The notes: generated from the sequence alone by a model not told the origin. Positions 25,904 to 39,500 are shown, counted from the stretch's first letter. The stretch: DNA of 64,000 bases from Tamarix chinensis (GCA_030549775.1 CM060174.1:18649193-18713192); one strand, 5' to 3'. Made by a program: numbers and translations.

Positions 25904-28900
25904 TGATGCAGAAGCATCCATAGATTATCCTTAAAATGATAATAATTTGGCACATTTCATTATGGAACCGATCACATTATATGTCTTTAATAATAATAAT
26001 TTAATGAACCTTATTGATATTATTTTAAGTCATTCTTGTAGGTATGTAACATATTTTTAGGAATAATATCAATCCATTTAAGAAGTTGAGGTACTTAAGA
26101 TTTTCACATGTTATAAACTATTACAAAGGAAGCTATTGTGCATGAAAGTCAAGTTAAGAAGAACAATTCGACTTTTTAAATCAACATCATTTTTTTATTA
26201 GGTTTCTTATTAGGTGTTTTCATGTACTACTTATTTAAATTTTTTTGTACAAGTCTTTGTTGAGTCATGTATTATATAGGATATAAATACATTATTAATA
26301 TTATTTTATGTACTAGTTAGCCATTTGTGACATATAGATAAATTAGTGTGCTAGTTAGCATAGATCTATACCTATATATATACATTATTTGACACATTGT
26401 AACATGTTTATAGTTGAGATATTGAAATCTAATACTATAATACCCCGTTTATGATAAACCCTAATCATAACTGGTAATTATGTGCATTTGTTATAATAAT
26501 TATTTTAAGATACATGATAATAAATATAATTGTTAATATGTGTAATATCATTATGACTATTTAGTTATAAATTTTAATTAGGCTAAAATATATTAGAGAG
26601 TGTGTTTTATTTTTTTAACTTTGGTTAGATCGTAACCAGTATCCATTTCGTCAAATAAACCTATTATGGTAACTAGATAATTCTATCAAATATTTTTTTT
26701 ACATTAAATCTTCACCTAGAATTTTGCTCTAACTCACCCTTAACCTATGCTATATTTTCTTACCCCACCCTAATCCCTCTACCCCTTCACAATCTTCCTT
26801 CACACTACCCATGAACCACATGTTTCCCTCTGCCATGCTTGATTTCCTCCCCATGTTTTGCACTAGTTTCTCCCTCACCCCACCATCCATTTAACTCTCT
26901 CCTCCCTCTCATTTCTGTATCTTATGTTAATCCCCCTCCCAATTATCCCGCACTCTCTCTCTTTCCCTGATCTCTCTCAAGTAAGAAAAAGCTTCATCGT
27001 TCACCATTGGTTTTCACCATTTTTACCCCATCAACAACTTCCTCCGCATACTAACTCCTTATTGCACCCTCCACTACTGAAGCCCCTACCCTAAATGCAG
27101 CAAAATCTACCAAATATCCCCTCCATCCTGTAGTAAAACTGCCCAAAAACACCCCTAAGGCTACACAAAAATCACCAAAAAACTCCCCCCTTTTTTTGGT
27201 AAAAACTACCACAAACCCCTTACTTCGACAAAAACTACTAAAGCTACATACCTTACTACACCTTTCTTCCCCATATCTCCTTCATTGGATTCATTCAAAA
27301 ACACTGAACCCAAAGCCCCTAAACTAGCCATTTCTGTCATTTATCCCTTCCCTTATTCAATGTTACTCCTCTCATTGGTTTGTGAGTTCCATTATAGTGT
27401 TGTTGTTCCTTGTTTGGCCAGTTAGTTGTTTTGAGTTGGTTTGATTGATTTTAGGTTATTTTTGTAATATATTAAATGCTAATACATGTGTTATTAGGTG
27501 TGAAATTCTTAGGTAATCTTTAAGGATCTTGGAGAAGGTAGTCATTTGTATTTTTTGTGTAAGTTTAGATTTAGGTAAATCCAATCACTCATAGGATGGT
27601 AGAAAATTATGTGCGAGCATGCTATGAACTTTTATACCTAAAATTATGCTATGTTTTATGCTTTTCAAGTATTTTTACATGCTTGATGAAATGATAACAT
27701 GCTGAAAAGATGGCAAGCATGATTAACGATAATTAAGTTACATGCATGGCAATATGTCAATTGGTTTACATATACATGTCTAAGATTTTGTTAGGTATTC
27801 CATTATTATCATTTTATGATTCAAATCCCATGGTATATGCCTCATGAATGCTCATGCATGGAAGTTGGGTTATGAGAGTTCATATGCACACGTAAGCATA
27901 TGATTAAGGTTAACTTATGATAAATTATATTTTACATGGTCTAGGGTTAGAGATATGCTCCTACATGTACATTGATGATAATATACCTATTTAAATGATG
28001 AATAATGCTTTAAATGTGCACATTTATGCTACATGAAAGATGTGGTACATGATAGGCACATGATTAGGATTTTTGTAGTCACAGCCTATTAAATGCATAA
28101 AAAGTGGAAAATACAATTAATCAACAAAATGCAAAGATTACCTATGTGATAAAATAATGTGAAATATTACCTTGTTTCCTAATCATTTCAACCTCTCATA
28201 ATGATAATGTTGGATACAAAAAATGAGTAAAATGTGGAAAGTAGGGTTCTGAAGGGGATTTTGGAAATTTTGACCTAATATTTCATTTATAAATAAATGA
28301 ATGTTAGGATGACCTTAGCCTTTTGATAGCTTCACCTTAGCTTTAACTTGGATTTACATAGACCTCTAACCTTATGGTTTATCTAAATAACTAAAAATAA
28401 AAGTGAAAATGGTTAAGTATGTAAAATGGAAATTTCTAAGTTGTGTGTGACTTATGTGATCACCTCATAAGATATTAATACTTAAAGTGAAAGACCACGA
28501 GTTGGAAATGGTTTCTCTCTAGGGGAATCTACCTTAGAGGTGAGGTGTTAGCCCTCATTTTTGGTTCACCGGTGTACCGTTGTGCCCAAGTTTTTAAGGC
28601 CTTACTCTACTCTATAGGTGACCTATGGGCCCTATAGGGGTATCGATACTTAAAGACTAGGTAACCGATGTTGAGAGGATATTGTGTTGCTTTTAGGTTC
28701 CAATATGACCAAGCCTACCACTGTGTTCCTGGGTTCAAGGAAAGGGTATTTCGTTGTTTTTGGGTGCCAATATGACCAGGTGTACCATTGTGTCCCTAGG
28801 TTGATTTATTTCCCTCTCGATTATGGAAGTAAAATGGAAATATTTTTTATGTAATAAAAGAAATGGATTGATGGTTCGATAGTTGCCTTAGTCTTTTACC

Positions 28901-29961
28901 TTGATATTGTGATGGATTATTGGTTCGATAGTTAGCTTAGTGTCCTACCTTGGTTTATATTGGATTTGTTGGTTTTGTAGTTGCCTTAGTGCCCTAACCA
29001 AGTATTGTTTTCGATTATTGTTTCGGTAGTTGCCTTATTTCCCTACCACTATGATTGGAATATATTTAACTAGTAAAATATGACTTTATGCTTTGAAATG
29101 ATGAGAAGTGGATTGGTATGTTTTTCTGTTAAGTTGAGACTTGAACCATAATATATGTTTCTTCATGAATATTTTTAGTATGGTTTATGCCCTGTGCTTA
29201 TATATATTATTCGATTTTTGTGTGGATATGTGTAATGTGGGAATGTTGCCTCCTATAAGATATTGTGATTTATTCAGTACAAGGAAGTCATACTAATACT
29301 ACTTTTGCATATAAATATGTGAGCGCCATGGAATGGCATGAAGCTTATATGTTTGGGAAGAAAAAGTGGAGTCATTGGGAATGGGTTCCATTTTCAGAAT
29401 AGGCCTTTCGGTCTAAAGGTTAGAGAAAACCGACATTGTACCTTTAGGTGTTGGTTTTTTTTATGATTAGTTTTCCTTTGGACTCTTAACTTTCGTACTG
29501 TACTTTGGTTATACTATTGTACTACGACATTTATTTGCAACTCAATTATGTGTTATTTCTATTTCCACTAAATTACATTTGTTGAGTTTTATTTTAGCCT
29601 TAGCAGTTAGCATAAGAAAGGCGAGGAGCCAAACTTATGATAAGTGTAGCGGTAACATCCTATAATTTAGTAATTAATGCTTCCGCAAATGCAAAAAATT
29701 TTTAGTTGGCAAAACAGTGGTGTTACAAATACAAGTAATTCACTTTGATAATTCTCTATTTGTAATTGTATAATCCTTTCTAATAATACTTGAAGTAATC
29801 TTAGATAGGAGACATTCAAAGTTGAGTTATTTGAGTTCTTGTTGAATTCTTTTTAAATTCTTGAGTGAATCACTTCATTTCTTCTTCTAAATTAGATAGC
29901 CACCGATCCTACTTCTTCTTTAATCACACTAATCTTCATCCACCCATGAATATTTGTGTCA
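25904..29961 (+). repeat. 5' LTR of gypsy element 2 (interrupted by B)
   Basis: Bases 25904-26435 plus 29733-29961 together give about 760 bp, matching the 778-bp 3' LTR from TGATGCA to GTGTCA. The last bases before B (GATATTGAAATCTAATAC) recur uninterrupted at about 40098-40118. A TATA-like run CCTATATATATACATT lies at about 26372-26387. Confidence 0.85.
26436..29727 (+). mobile_element. Long solo LTR B, in the gypsy 5' LTR
   Basis: 3292 bp, starting TATAATACCCC (TG changed to TA) and ending GTGGTGTTACA, with a perfect 5-bp duplication aatac at 26431-26435 and 29728-29732. It is colinear with A and C: pyrimidine-rich tract about 26740-27370, conserved block at about 28467-28496, minisatellite at about 28870-29050. 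It interrupts an LTR whose sister copy at 39588-40365 lacks it, so the insertion is certain. No coding sequence. Confidence 0.9.
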
Positions 29962-29963
29962 AT

Positions 29964-29977
29964 TTAGGTATCAAAGC
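29964..29977 (+). promoter_or_regulatory. Primer-binding site of gypsy element 2
   Basis: TTAGGTATCAAAGC starts two bases after the 5' LTR. It corresponds to the initiator-Met-tRNA site TTGGTATCAGAGC with two differences. Confidence 0.8.
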
Positions 29978-31859
29978 CTCAGTTGGCTTTGTTTCAATTT
30001 GAAACATTTCCTTTCTTTCTTCATCTTCTTCTTCTTTCATATACAAAACCTGGCAGCATTTTCCCTCCCATGCACCACCATGCATGTAGGAATTCTTCAA
30101 CTTCAAGTTTGAAGTCAAGTAGTGCATCTTCATCCAAACCATAGCACATCTTCAACTTGATCTTCAAATCTTCAATCTGTTCTTCATATCTTCTACGTCG
30201 AAGGTTGAAGATTGTCTAGATTTCATCTATACCTTCAAATCTTAGAGGCAAGTGGATAATTAGTATCTTCTTTCTTTCTTTCTTCCAACTTTCTACTCCT
30301 ATCCTCCTTGTTATCCTCGATAGTCCTTGAATGTTTTTGTCACTCGAGAGTCATTTGGTGAGGATTCATCCAACATGTAATACTAGTTCTTCTTCCTCTT
30401 GAAATATCTCCTTCCTTTCGTAGCTTAGTATTATAACACCCCAAATTTTTATAACCTAAAATTTAAATATTTAACTTTTTATTTGAAAAAATTTAATCTT
30501 TAAATTTTGATTTTATTATTTTTGCAAACCTTTAACTTACAAAAATAGATAAAATTATTTAATAAATTAATATAAATATTTTTATTATTTTACCTTACCC
30601 TTTTTAATTAAATAAACCTTAAACCCATAATTTTAACAAAATTATTTTCTTAAATTATTACCCTAATTTTTGGATAAATAAATTTAATATTTTCCCAATA
30701 ACCCAATTTTAATCTAATTTATAAATCTAACTCTAAATATATTTTCCTTTTCTTTTTCTTCTTTTTCTTTTTCCTTTTTCCTTTTCTTCCTTTCTTTCTT
30801 CTCCCTTTTCTTCTTTTCTTACCTTCTTCCTTTGGGCCAACCCAAACCACCCCATATCTTTTCCTTTATTTTCCCTCAGGCCAACCCAGGCCTCCTCTTC
30901 GGCCAACTTTCTTCCCCTCCCTTTCCTCCACCACCGTAGCTCCTCCCAAGCGTCTGTTGCCAGTCACCCACCAACTGCACCATCACCTGCAACCACCCTA
31001 TACCACTTACACTTGCCGCCCCCTTCCCTTCCTTTTTATTTTCCTTTTTCTTTCTCTTGTTTCCCTTCACTACACATCCCTCCCTACAGCCTATGATACC
31101 ACCTCCGCCATACCCCCAACCACCGACCATCTCCTCCCTCACCTCTTGCACCCGACAACCAAAACCAACACTCCCACCATCTCCCACAACCCTTATCTAA
31201 GCCATTTCCCTCCCTTTCATTTTACCCATTTTTCATAGCTCACATTGCACATACAACGAGAGATATGTAGTGCATATTTATATGTTTTGGATAATAATTA
31301 AGGTATAAGGATAGTTTGGTAATTCTATATTTAATAATATTTTTAATAAAAATCATTATTTTATTTATCTAAAATTAATATGGTAGTTGTGATATTATTT
31401 TAGGTACAAATTTTTATTAAATGAAGCCTAAGCATTTTTAGCTAGTTACTAGTAAAGTTTGGTTTTTGCTAGAAACCATGTAACTTTTATACCCCACTAA
31501 AATTTTTGGACATCACATGTTAACACATTAGGATTTATGATATGTGATTTGTGTAGATATGATGTATTAAAAATAAACCCATGATTATTAATGTTATCTT
31601 AGAAAATGGAAAAGGAAGGCATAGTATCTTGTGTAGGATGTTATGTGCGTGAAAGGAGTGATTGAAGGGGTTTAATGTTGGGTAGTAATGATGTTTGATA
31701 TGTTAGGTATCTATGGACACTTGAAGTAAAAATATTACTTCTAGGACCCCTTGGGGCAATTTGGTTATTTAGACACATCATGATATTTAACCCTATCTGG
31801 GATGCCAATTATGTTATGAATATTTCTAGGAATGGAGATAGGAGTTTGGTGTATCATAA

Positions 31860-32800
31860 ACACATAATTTAGCATGAATATCAATATTTTAGGGTCTAGA
31901 AGTATTTTGGTAATTTTTAATGTATGATGGTGATCATTCCAATAAATGTGTAGGATAAGTGTTATATGAGGTTAAGTATAAAAATAGGAGTTTATGGTGT
32001 TAGTAACACATGTTTGGGCATGTGTGTTAGTACCATATGTCCCAGGGGCATTTTGGAAATTTTAAAGGTGTAATGGTGGTTATCCTAATAAATATGTATG
32101 ATAAGTAATAATTGGTGCTAAGTATGAAAATAGGGGTTTATGGTAAAGTAACACATGTTTGGGCATGAATATTGATATTATGTGGCCTAGGAGCATTTTA
32201 GTAATTTTGAAGGTGTAATGGTGGTTATCCTAATAAATGTGCATGATAAGTAATAATTAGTGCTAAGTATGAAAATAGAGTTTTGTGTTATTAGTAACAC
32301 ATGTTTGGGCATGAAAGTTTATATTATATGGTCTAGGGGTATTATGGTAATTTTGAGGGTGCAATGGTGGTTATTCTAATAAATGTGCATGATAAGTAAT
32401 AATTGGTGCTAAGTATGAACATACGGTTTTGTGGTGTTAGTAACACATGTTTGGGTATTAATGTTGGTATTATATGGCCTAGAGGCATTTTGGTAATTTT
32501 GAAGGTGCGATGATGGTCATCCTAATAAATTTGCATGATAAATAATAACTGATGCGAAGTATAAAAATAGGGATTCTTTGTATTAGTAACTCATGTTAGG
32601 AGCATTTTTGTAATTTTACATGTACTATGGTGAGTAGTATAATAAACATACATGATAAGTATTAATTGGTGTTGGATATGAGAGTAGGGTTTTTTTTGTC
32701 TTAGTATCATCTACTTCAGCATGGTTATCAAAATTAATGGCATAGGGGCATTTTGGTAATTTTGCATGTACTAGGGCAATTATTCTAATAAACATGCATG
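31860..32800 (+). repeat. Tandem repeat, period about 145 bp, in LTR D
   Basis: The landmark CACATGTTTGGG (or close variants) recurs at 32007, 32152, 32298 and 32447, then as CTCATG at 32590, with spacings of 145, 146, 149 and 143. Each unit also carries a GGTAATTTTGAAGGTG-like stretch, a CCTAATAAATGTGCATGATAAG-like stretch and AAGTATGAAAATAG. Five to six copies are visible, more decayed at both ends. Confidence 0.85.
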
Positions 32801-33629
32801 GGGTGAGTTAAACCCAAAGAGTGCTATAACCATGGGTGAGAAGATTAGGGATTGGTTGCTAAAAGTGGATATAGGGGAAATGATGACATTGTTGGGGAGC
32901 TTGGCATAATTAGAGGAGTCTTTGGATGCTAAGGGATAAGAGATTACTAAGCGTGTGGAACTAAGGTTTTGGTAGTATAAAACACTAGGAGTAGGTCATT
33001 ATCACATGCAGGAAATTGAGGAGTTGGGTTGTACCTCTAAACTATGATGTTAATTATGTTATTTAGGGATTATATACTAAATCTGATGGCTAGGTGGGAT
33101 AGGTGGGAGCAGATATATCTACCATGAGGAAATTAGGGTTACGAAAGGGTTCATTTTGGGAGGTTATTATCATATGTACAAAATGGGGATTTAGTCTACA
33201 AAAATTTAGGGGATGGATAATCATAGTAATACGTGCTTGGTTGTGTAGAATGAGAGCTAAACGAGTAGTAGAGAAGGGGCTAGGCTAATTAGAGAGAACT
33301 AGGATTTTGAGGAGTAACCCTAGAGGCCAATTGTTATCATATGTGAAAAATAGGGGAAATAGGCTATGAATCACGATAAAAGAGGTTTCTAATGATAGGT
33401 TCGATTTTATTATATAAATTGAGGACTCAAAGGATCCTTAGAGGGTAAGGATGTACTTGGGATTATAAAACTAGGGTTTCCAAGGGGAAAGGGTAGGATC
33501 AGTGTGGTAGTAGGGTGAAAGTCATACTTGATTTGTGCAAGTTTTTGTGTGGTATATGAAATAGCTAAGACACAAATAAGATGATAGTCACTTAAAGTGG
33601 AAGATCACTTGATTCGGGGCTCGCTATAG

Positions 33630-33980
33630 CTTACTTATCGGTCCACCGGTGAGAATAGTGGCTAGGAGCATTCTGCCCTAAGGTTATATTGTATTTACTG
33701 ATCCACCAGTGATAGTAGTGGGGTCCCAAACTCAAGTAATAAAACTCTTGGACAATAATAACCTATGAAAAGATACTAATTACTTACAGTGGAACACCAT
33801 GTGGGTCAGGACCGATTATACCTTATTATCGGTCCACCGGTGAGAGTTGTGGTCAAGAGTATTCTGTCCTAGCATTATACCTTGTTACCGATCCACTGGT
33901 GAGAATAGTGGTAAGGAATGTTCTGTGTTGGGGTTGTACCTTGTTGACCAATTAATTGGTGAGAATAGTGGGGTCCTTGT
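33630..33980 (+). repeat. GGTCCACCGGTGAGAATAGTGG-like modules in LTR D
   Basis: Five units with core GGTCCACCGGTG or variants, each followed by AGAATAGTGG-like sequence, begin near 33640, 33700, 33830, 33890 and 33945. Between the first two and the next three lies a repeat of the ATAAGA...CTTAAAGTGG block. The same arrangement is at 7490-7790 in A'. Confidence 0.65.
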
Positions 33981-35249
33981 ACCCAAATGGATATAAAATT
34001 CATGAGTTGACTAATTACTACACTAATATCATGACTCCAAATAATAATGAATGAACTAATATGATCTGTTAATGTGTATGGTATTCTTGTTGTAATGTTG
34101 TTGAGAAGTTTGTGGGTTGATTATTTGAGTTGCACCTCCTACTGAGGATGATGTGGTTTTCTAATTATACTACAAAGAGTATCGCTTGGATGTTCCAATA
34201 GTAAGCTCTGTTACTTCTAAGTGACATACTATTGGTAGCATATGACCTTGATGTATGTGTGTACATGAATGATGCATTTGATGTGTTGCATACGGGCCTT
34301 GCATATTAGTCTTGCATGATAGGCTAGTTAATACCATTGTACTGAAGGGTTCATTTCTTGGGCCCCTGCTTATTCAATGAGAAATGGTTGCAGGTTAGCT
34401 CACAAGTTCATTTTAGGATTATTCATTGGGATTGAGATCACAAGATTATCCGGGATGCTGACCAATGTTTTAAACAAGAAGTTTTCTATATTTTTCCTTA
34501 TAATCTTTTGTATTTCTTTTCTACTGACATTATTTTTGTAACCGTAGTTAGTGGATTTTCTTTGGAAGGCGGGTTAACCTTCCTCACTATTATGCTACTC
34601 TATTTTATAATTATAATCTTGAAATTTAAGTAAAGTAACACCTTAACCTTAGCATGTGGTATTGGAACGGTAAAGGAAACTGGTCTGATACTAAGTATAG
34701 CAGTAGCACCCTGAATTTTACTGTCTTAGCTTTTGCTTGTGACTTCTAAAAATAAAATTTTTCAATAATAAATTTTGAGGGTGTTTCAAGTATTGAATAA
34801 CCATCATAGGTTTAGCATTAGTTTTGGTAAATTAGATTTGTTCATTAGCCACATGACTTCATCCATCATCGTAGAGTGTCCTGTAGATATTCAACTTTCA
34901 TTCTTGTTTTTACCATTTGATCACAATTAGAGAAGAAGCTATCTTCACTTGTATTCGATTATCCACCATCCATTACACTAGTTCTTTGTGTTCTCTCTTT
35001 CTAGCAATAATCTTTCCTTTTCACCATCAAGATTGGCTTCAAGATTATCAAGAATACTTGATAATACATTCCAGAATTTGTCTTTCATATACATCACCTT
35101 CTCGAGTTCAAGAATCCTTCAAGAATATTTTCATAACTTTAAGAAGATGCCAAGAAGTAACTTCCACCAAGTTCTTGAGGTTGTATCAAGTTCAACTTGA
35201 AGAAATAGTTCAAGCATGGGTAAAGAAGTATCAATGGAGACAATGTATA

Positions 35250-36330
35250 ATTCTCTTCAACAACTTGCATCAATTTTACATGCAACAAATGCCGAAAATC
35301 TCATCCATTCAAAGCCAACTACAAAGGTTAGAGTCAAGGGTAGCCAACCAAGAGACTCTTCAACACATGCACAACATAATGGAGGCTACAAATGATTGAG
35401 TAAAGGGCATGGTTAGGAAGGGATTCCAAGCTTGAGGTGGTCATCTTAATGCTAGAATGAAGTATCAATAGAGAATAAGAGACAATGGTTCAAATGACAT
35501 TAGCCGCAACTAAAAAGGCTATGCAAATCATCAATCAAGGTACAACCATTTTAAATACAAAGGTATAAAGCTTGACCTTCCTAAATTTTATGATGAATTA
35601 GATGTTGATTTATTTTTTAAATTTTTTCATGAAATTAAATCAATATTTGAGTTTAAAGAGTATGATTATGAGCATAAGTGTATATTAGCAACTCTCAAAT
35701 TTAAAAATTTTTCTAGAGTTTGGTATAAAAATCTTCAGAGAACACGTGATAGGCAAAATTAAAAGTAAAATCAAATCTCGAAAAATGTTAAAGAAACACC
35801 TAAGAAAAAATTTGAATCTAAAGAGTATGAGCAAGATATGTATATCATATTGACTACTTTTAGGTAAGGACATCTTAGTGTAGAGGAATACACTAGGGAA
35901 TTTGAAAGAATAGCACTATTATGTGATATGCAAGGGAGAAAAGCATAAAAGTGTGCAGGATACTTAGGTGGCCTTAACAACTTGATTAGGAAAAAGTAGA
36001 AACATTTGCCTATAATTCTCTTGATGATTTGACTAATTTGGTCTTAGAGTGTGAAAGATAATCTAATTCTACCAAAGCCTATCATAAGAAAAGTGCTTCA
36101 ACTTCTACATCCAAAATTAATAAGTCTAATGCATCTACATCAAAACTTGGGACACATAACTATTTAATTAATGATAAAAAAAAATTAGTCCTAAATGAGA
36201 TGATAAACGTAAAACTAAAGTTAGTGAAATATCCACTAAGAAATGTTTCAAATGTAATAGATATGGTCATTTTGCTAGGGAATCTCCTAATCTAAGAGTT
36301 TTCACCTTAAGTGAAATTAAGAACATGGAA
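35250..36330 (+). pseudogene. gag of gypsy element 2, decayed
   Basis: A leader frame (to 35399) ends with a glutamine-rich helix like the start of gag in gypsy element 1. From about 35570, LPKFYDELDVDLFFKFFHEI, WYKNLQRTRD and, further on, LSVEEYTREFERIAL and GYLGGLNNLIRK match the conserved retrotransposon gag domain in order. The zinc knuckle at about 36243-36290 reads KCFKCNRYGHFARESPN. The last zinc-binding Cys is replaced by Ser, so it is CCHS instead of CCHC. Several stops and frameshifts occur. Gag would form the virus-like particle in an intact element. Confidence 0.8.
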
Positions 36331-36900
36331 CCATGTATTGATGATGATGGCCTAGAAACTGAATCAAATGATGATGTCTTAAGTATGTATAAAGAGGATG
36401 AAAATCCTTATTTTGTACTTCAAAGGGCATTGAGAATACAACCTAATGATCAATCTACACAAAGGGATAAAAGTTTTAAAAATAAGTGTAGAATTGGTGA
36501 TAAAATTTGTAGGGTCATCATAGATAGTGGTTTATGTACTAATGTTGCTAGTGAAAAAATGGTTAAACAAATAGAACTAGTGACTAATATCCATCCTAAA
36601 CCATACTGCTTACAATAGCTTAATAAGGAAAAAGGAGCTAAAGTGAATAAGCAAACACTTATTTCTTTTATCATTAGTGATTATCATGATGAGGTATTAT
36701 GTGATGTTTTTCCTATGGATGTTTGTGGAATTTTCCTAGGAATACTATGGAAATATAATTAAAATTTAACTCATGGTGATGTAACTAATGAATATGTGGT
36801 ACTTAAAGATAAAAATAAATATAAGTTGAAACCATCTCAATGTGATTATGTATAATTACCTAAGGTTAAAAAGAGTTTATTTTTACATGAACAATAAATG
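36325..36900 (+). pseudogene. Aspartic protease of gypsy element 2, decayed
   Basis: The open stretch 36325-36618 contains an acidic linker and then CRVIIDSGLCTNVASEKMV, with the DSG active-site triplet of retrotransposon aspartic proteases. It ends at TAG (36616-36618) after YCLQ, where the sister element at about 56160 has Trp TGG. This fits a TGG to TAG change. The downstream flap-side sequence is present but broken by further stops. Confidence 0.8.
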
Positions 36901-36989
36901 ATTAATTGCATTGAGTATTAGGGTGCTTGTTATGCCCTAGTAGCTAAATCACCTCAATTTCAGGAGCAACAAAAATGTATCAATTCAAA

Positions 36990-38350
36990 TCATACTAGTT
37001 TCTTGATGAATATAGGGATATATTTCGAGATGATTTACCTCCTAGACTACCACCTATTAGGGGTATAGAGCATGCTATTAATTTAATTCCTGGAATGAAT
37101 TTACTTAATAGACCAACATATATATGTAATCTAGAGGAAGCTAAGGAATTACAAAGGCAAATCCAAGAGCTGTTAAATAAGGTTTTCATGAGAGAGAGCA
37201 TGAGTCCTTATTGTGTACCTACATTACTAGTTTCTAAAAAGGATGGTGCCTGGCATATGTGCATAGATTCGAGAGTAGTAAATAATATAACTATCAAAAT
37301 ATCGTTTTCCAATGCCTAGATTGGATAGCATGCTTGATGAGATATATGGTGCGAAGGTATTCTATAAAATAGACTTACAAAGTGCTTACCATCAAATGAG
37401 GATTAAGGAAGGGGAAGAGTGGAAAACAACATTTAAAACTAAATATGGTTTATATAAATAGGTTGTTATGCCTTTCGTGTTGTGTATTGCACCTAGTTCT
37501 TTTATGAGACTAATGAATGAAAGTATAAATCCTTTCCTATGTGACTTCATTATAGTTTATTTAGATGATATACTTGTATATATTAAAAGTGAACATGATC
37601 ATCTTCTACATTTGAGGAAATTATTTTATAAACTAAGAGAAACTAAACTATATGGAATATTAGAAAACTATAAATTTATTATTCTGACTATAGTTTTCTT
37701 GGTTATATTATTAGTGCTGAGAGTATTAAAGTTGATCCTGTAAAAATCCAAGCCATTCAAGAGTGGCATATTCCTAAAGATATACATCAAGTAAAAAGTT
37801 TTCATAGGTAAGCTAGTTTCTATAGGAGATTTATTAAAGATGGTTCTACCACAACTGCACCTATTACTCAAATCATGAAAAAGGAAGAACTTATTTGAGA
37901 AAATGAAGTTGCTAAAGCATTTGATACTCTCAAGGATAAATTGTGAAATGCTCTTATATTATCTATTTCTAATTTTGACCTACTCTTTGAGGTAACTTAT
38001 GATACGAGTGGGTAGATACTATGGGAGTTCTTTCTCACAAAAAGAGAAATATAGCATACTTTACTAAAAAACTAAATGGTGCTAGATTAAGGTATTTTTC
38101 ATATTATAAGGAATTATTTGCCATCATACGAAGTTTAGAGATATAGAGTAATTATTTGAGACATAAACCCTTTGTATTTTATTCTGATCATGAAAGTTTG
38201 AAATATTTACATGGTCAAAAGAAAATAAGTCATAGACATGCAAAGTAGGTAAACTTCTTACCATCCTTTGTGTTATCTGTCAAACACTTGGATGGGAAAA
38301 AAATATAGTGGTCGATGATCTTTCTAGAAGATCTGTCCCACTTATCATGT
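36990..38350 (+). pseudogene. Reverse transcriptase and RNase H of gypsy element 2, decayed
   Basis: LPPIRGIEHAINLIPG, MSPYCVPTLLVSKKDGAWHM and [12 protein letters not shown] are conserved N-terminal RT blocks (37040-37290). An extra A in the run at 37296-37299 shifts the frame right after ITIK. The catalytic YLDD motif is intact at about 37558-37569 (VYLDDILVY). RNase H traces (YFTKKLNGARLRYFSYYKEL and FYSDHESLKYL) lie at 38055-38210. Stops interrupt the frame repeatedly. This copy shows what the sister element at 53117-59111 has lost. Confidence 0.85.
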
Positions 38351-38499
38351 TGGATGCTAAATTATTAGGATTTAAAATCTTAAAAGAAATGTATCCTAAT
38401 GATGAAGATTTTCATGAAGAATATCGGGCATGTAAGGAAAATGGAAACCATGGTAATTATACTATATAAGATGGATTTTTATTTACAATTAATAGACTT

Positions 38500-39500
38500 T
38501 TTGTAATGAGGTCAAGTATAAGGGATTTACATATCAAAGAGGTACATAAAGGATCGATTGTAGGCCATTTTGGTACTCAGAAAACCTTATAAATATTATA
38601 AGAAAAATTATATTTTTCATACATGATAAAAGTTGTACAAATTATAATAAACCGATGTGTTACTTATAAAATGAGTAAAAGTTTCTTTGACAAAGGTTTA
38701 TACGCACTATTACCTGTGACTAGTCAACCATGGAAAGGAGTTATTATGGACTTTATCTTAGGGTTTCCTAGAACACAAAGAGTTAATAATTCTATTATGG
38801 TTGTGGTAGATAGATTTTCTAAAATGGCTCATCTTATTCCATGTAATAAGATTGATGACGCTACACATGTCTTTGATTTGTATTTCAAGGAAATTGTGAG
38901 ACTTCATGGCATACCTCAAAGTGTTGTTTCAGATGGGGATGTTAAGTTTCTTAATTATTTTTGGAAAAAATTGTGGCACATGTTAGGCTTGAAGTTATTA
39001 TTTAGTACTTCACATCATCTACAAACTGATGGACAAACTGAAGTTACTAATCATAGTATTAGAAGTTTGTTAAGAGGGTTGGTAAGTAAAAGTATTGGAG
39101 ATTGAGATATTAAGTTAGCTCATGTAGAGTTTGCTTATAATTGAAGTCCTTCAAGTACTACACATTTGAGTCCATTTGAAATTGTGTATGGAGTGAATAT
39201 TTATATACCAATTGTTATGGTACCCTTAATGAAAGATGAACTTAAAAACTATGATGCAAGAAATCAGTAGAGTTATTCCAAAAGCTTCATCAAAAAATTT
39301 ATATCAAAAGAAAAAAGCTAATAAACATCGTACTCAACAAGTATTTTATCCTAGTGATTTATTATGGTTAAATTTACGTGAAGAAAGATTTCCAAACCTA
39401 AGAAAACATAAACTAATGTCAAGAGCCGATAAACCATTTAAAATCCTTAGAAAATTTAAAGAAAATACTTATGAACTTGAATTACTAGAATGATATGGCA
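38500..39500 (+). pseudogene. Integrase of gypsy element 2, decayed
   Basis: The open stretch 38623-39105 contains the DDE core: MDFILGFPRTQR (first Asp), SVVSDGDVKF (second Asp) and TDGQTEVTN (Glu), so the triad is complete. The N-terminal zinc domain is damaged: RCVTYKMSKS has Tyr at the second Cys position of the usual CX2C. The C-terminal part (39236-39493) has LREERFPNLRKHKL and GDLSLIL, as in plant gypsy integrases. I see no chromodomain. Confidence 0.85.

Larger units (their letters stand above)
30432..34788 (+). mobile_element. Long solo LTR D, in gypsy 2 leader
   Basis: 4357 bp, starting TATAACACCCC (TG changed to TA) and ending GAGGGTGTTTCA, with a perfect 5-bp duplication agtat at 30427-30431 and 34789-34793. 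It contains a pyrimidine-rich tract (about 30740-31240), a tandem repeat of about 145 bp (31860-32800) and GGTCCACCGGTGAGAATAGTGG-type modules (33630-33980; core GGTCCACCGGTG). Shared modules make it a relative of A'. No gag or pol is present, so it is a solo LTR or an element without genes. Confidence 0.85.
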
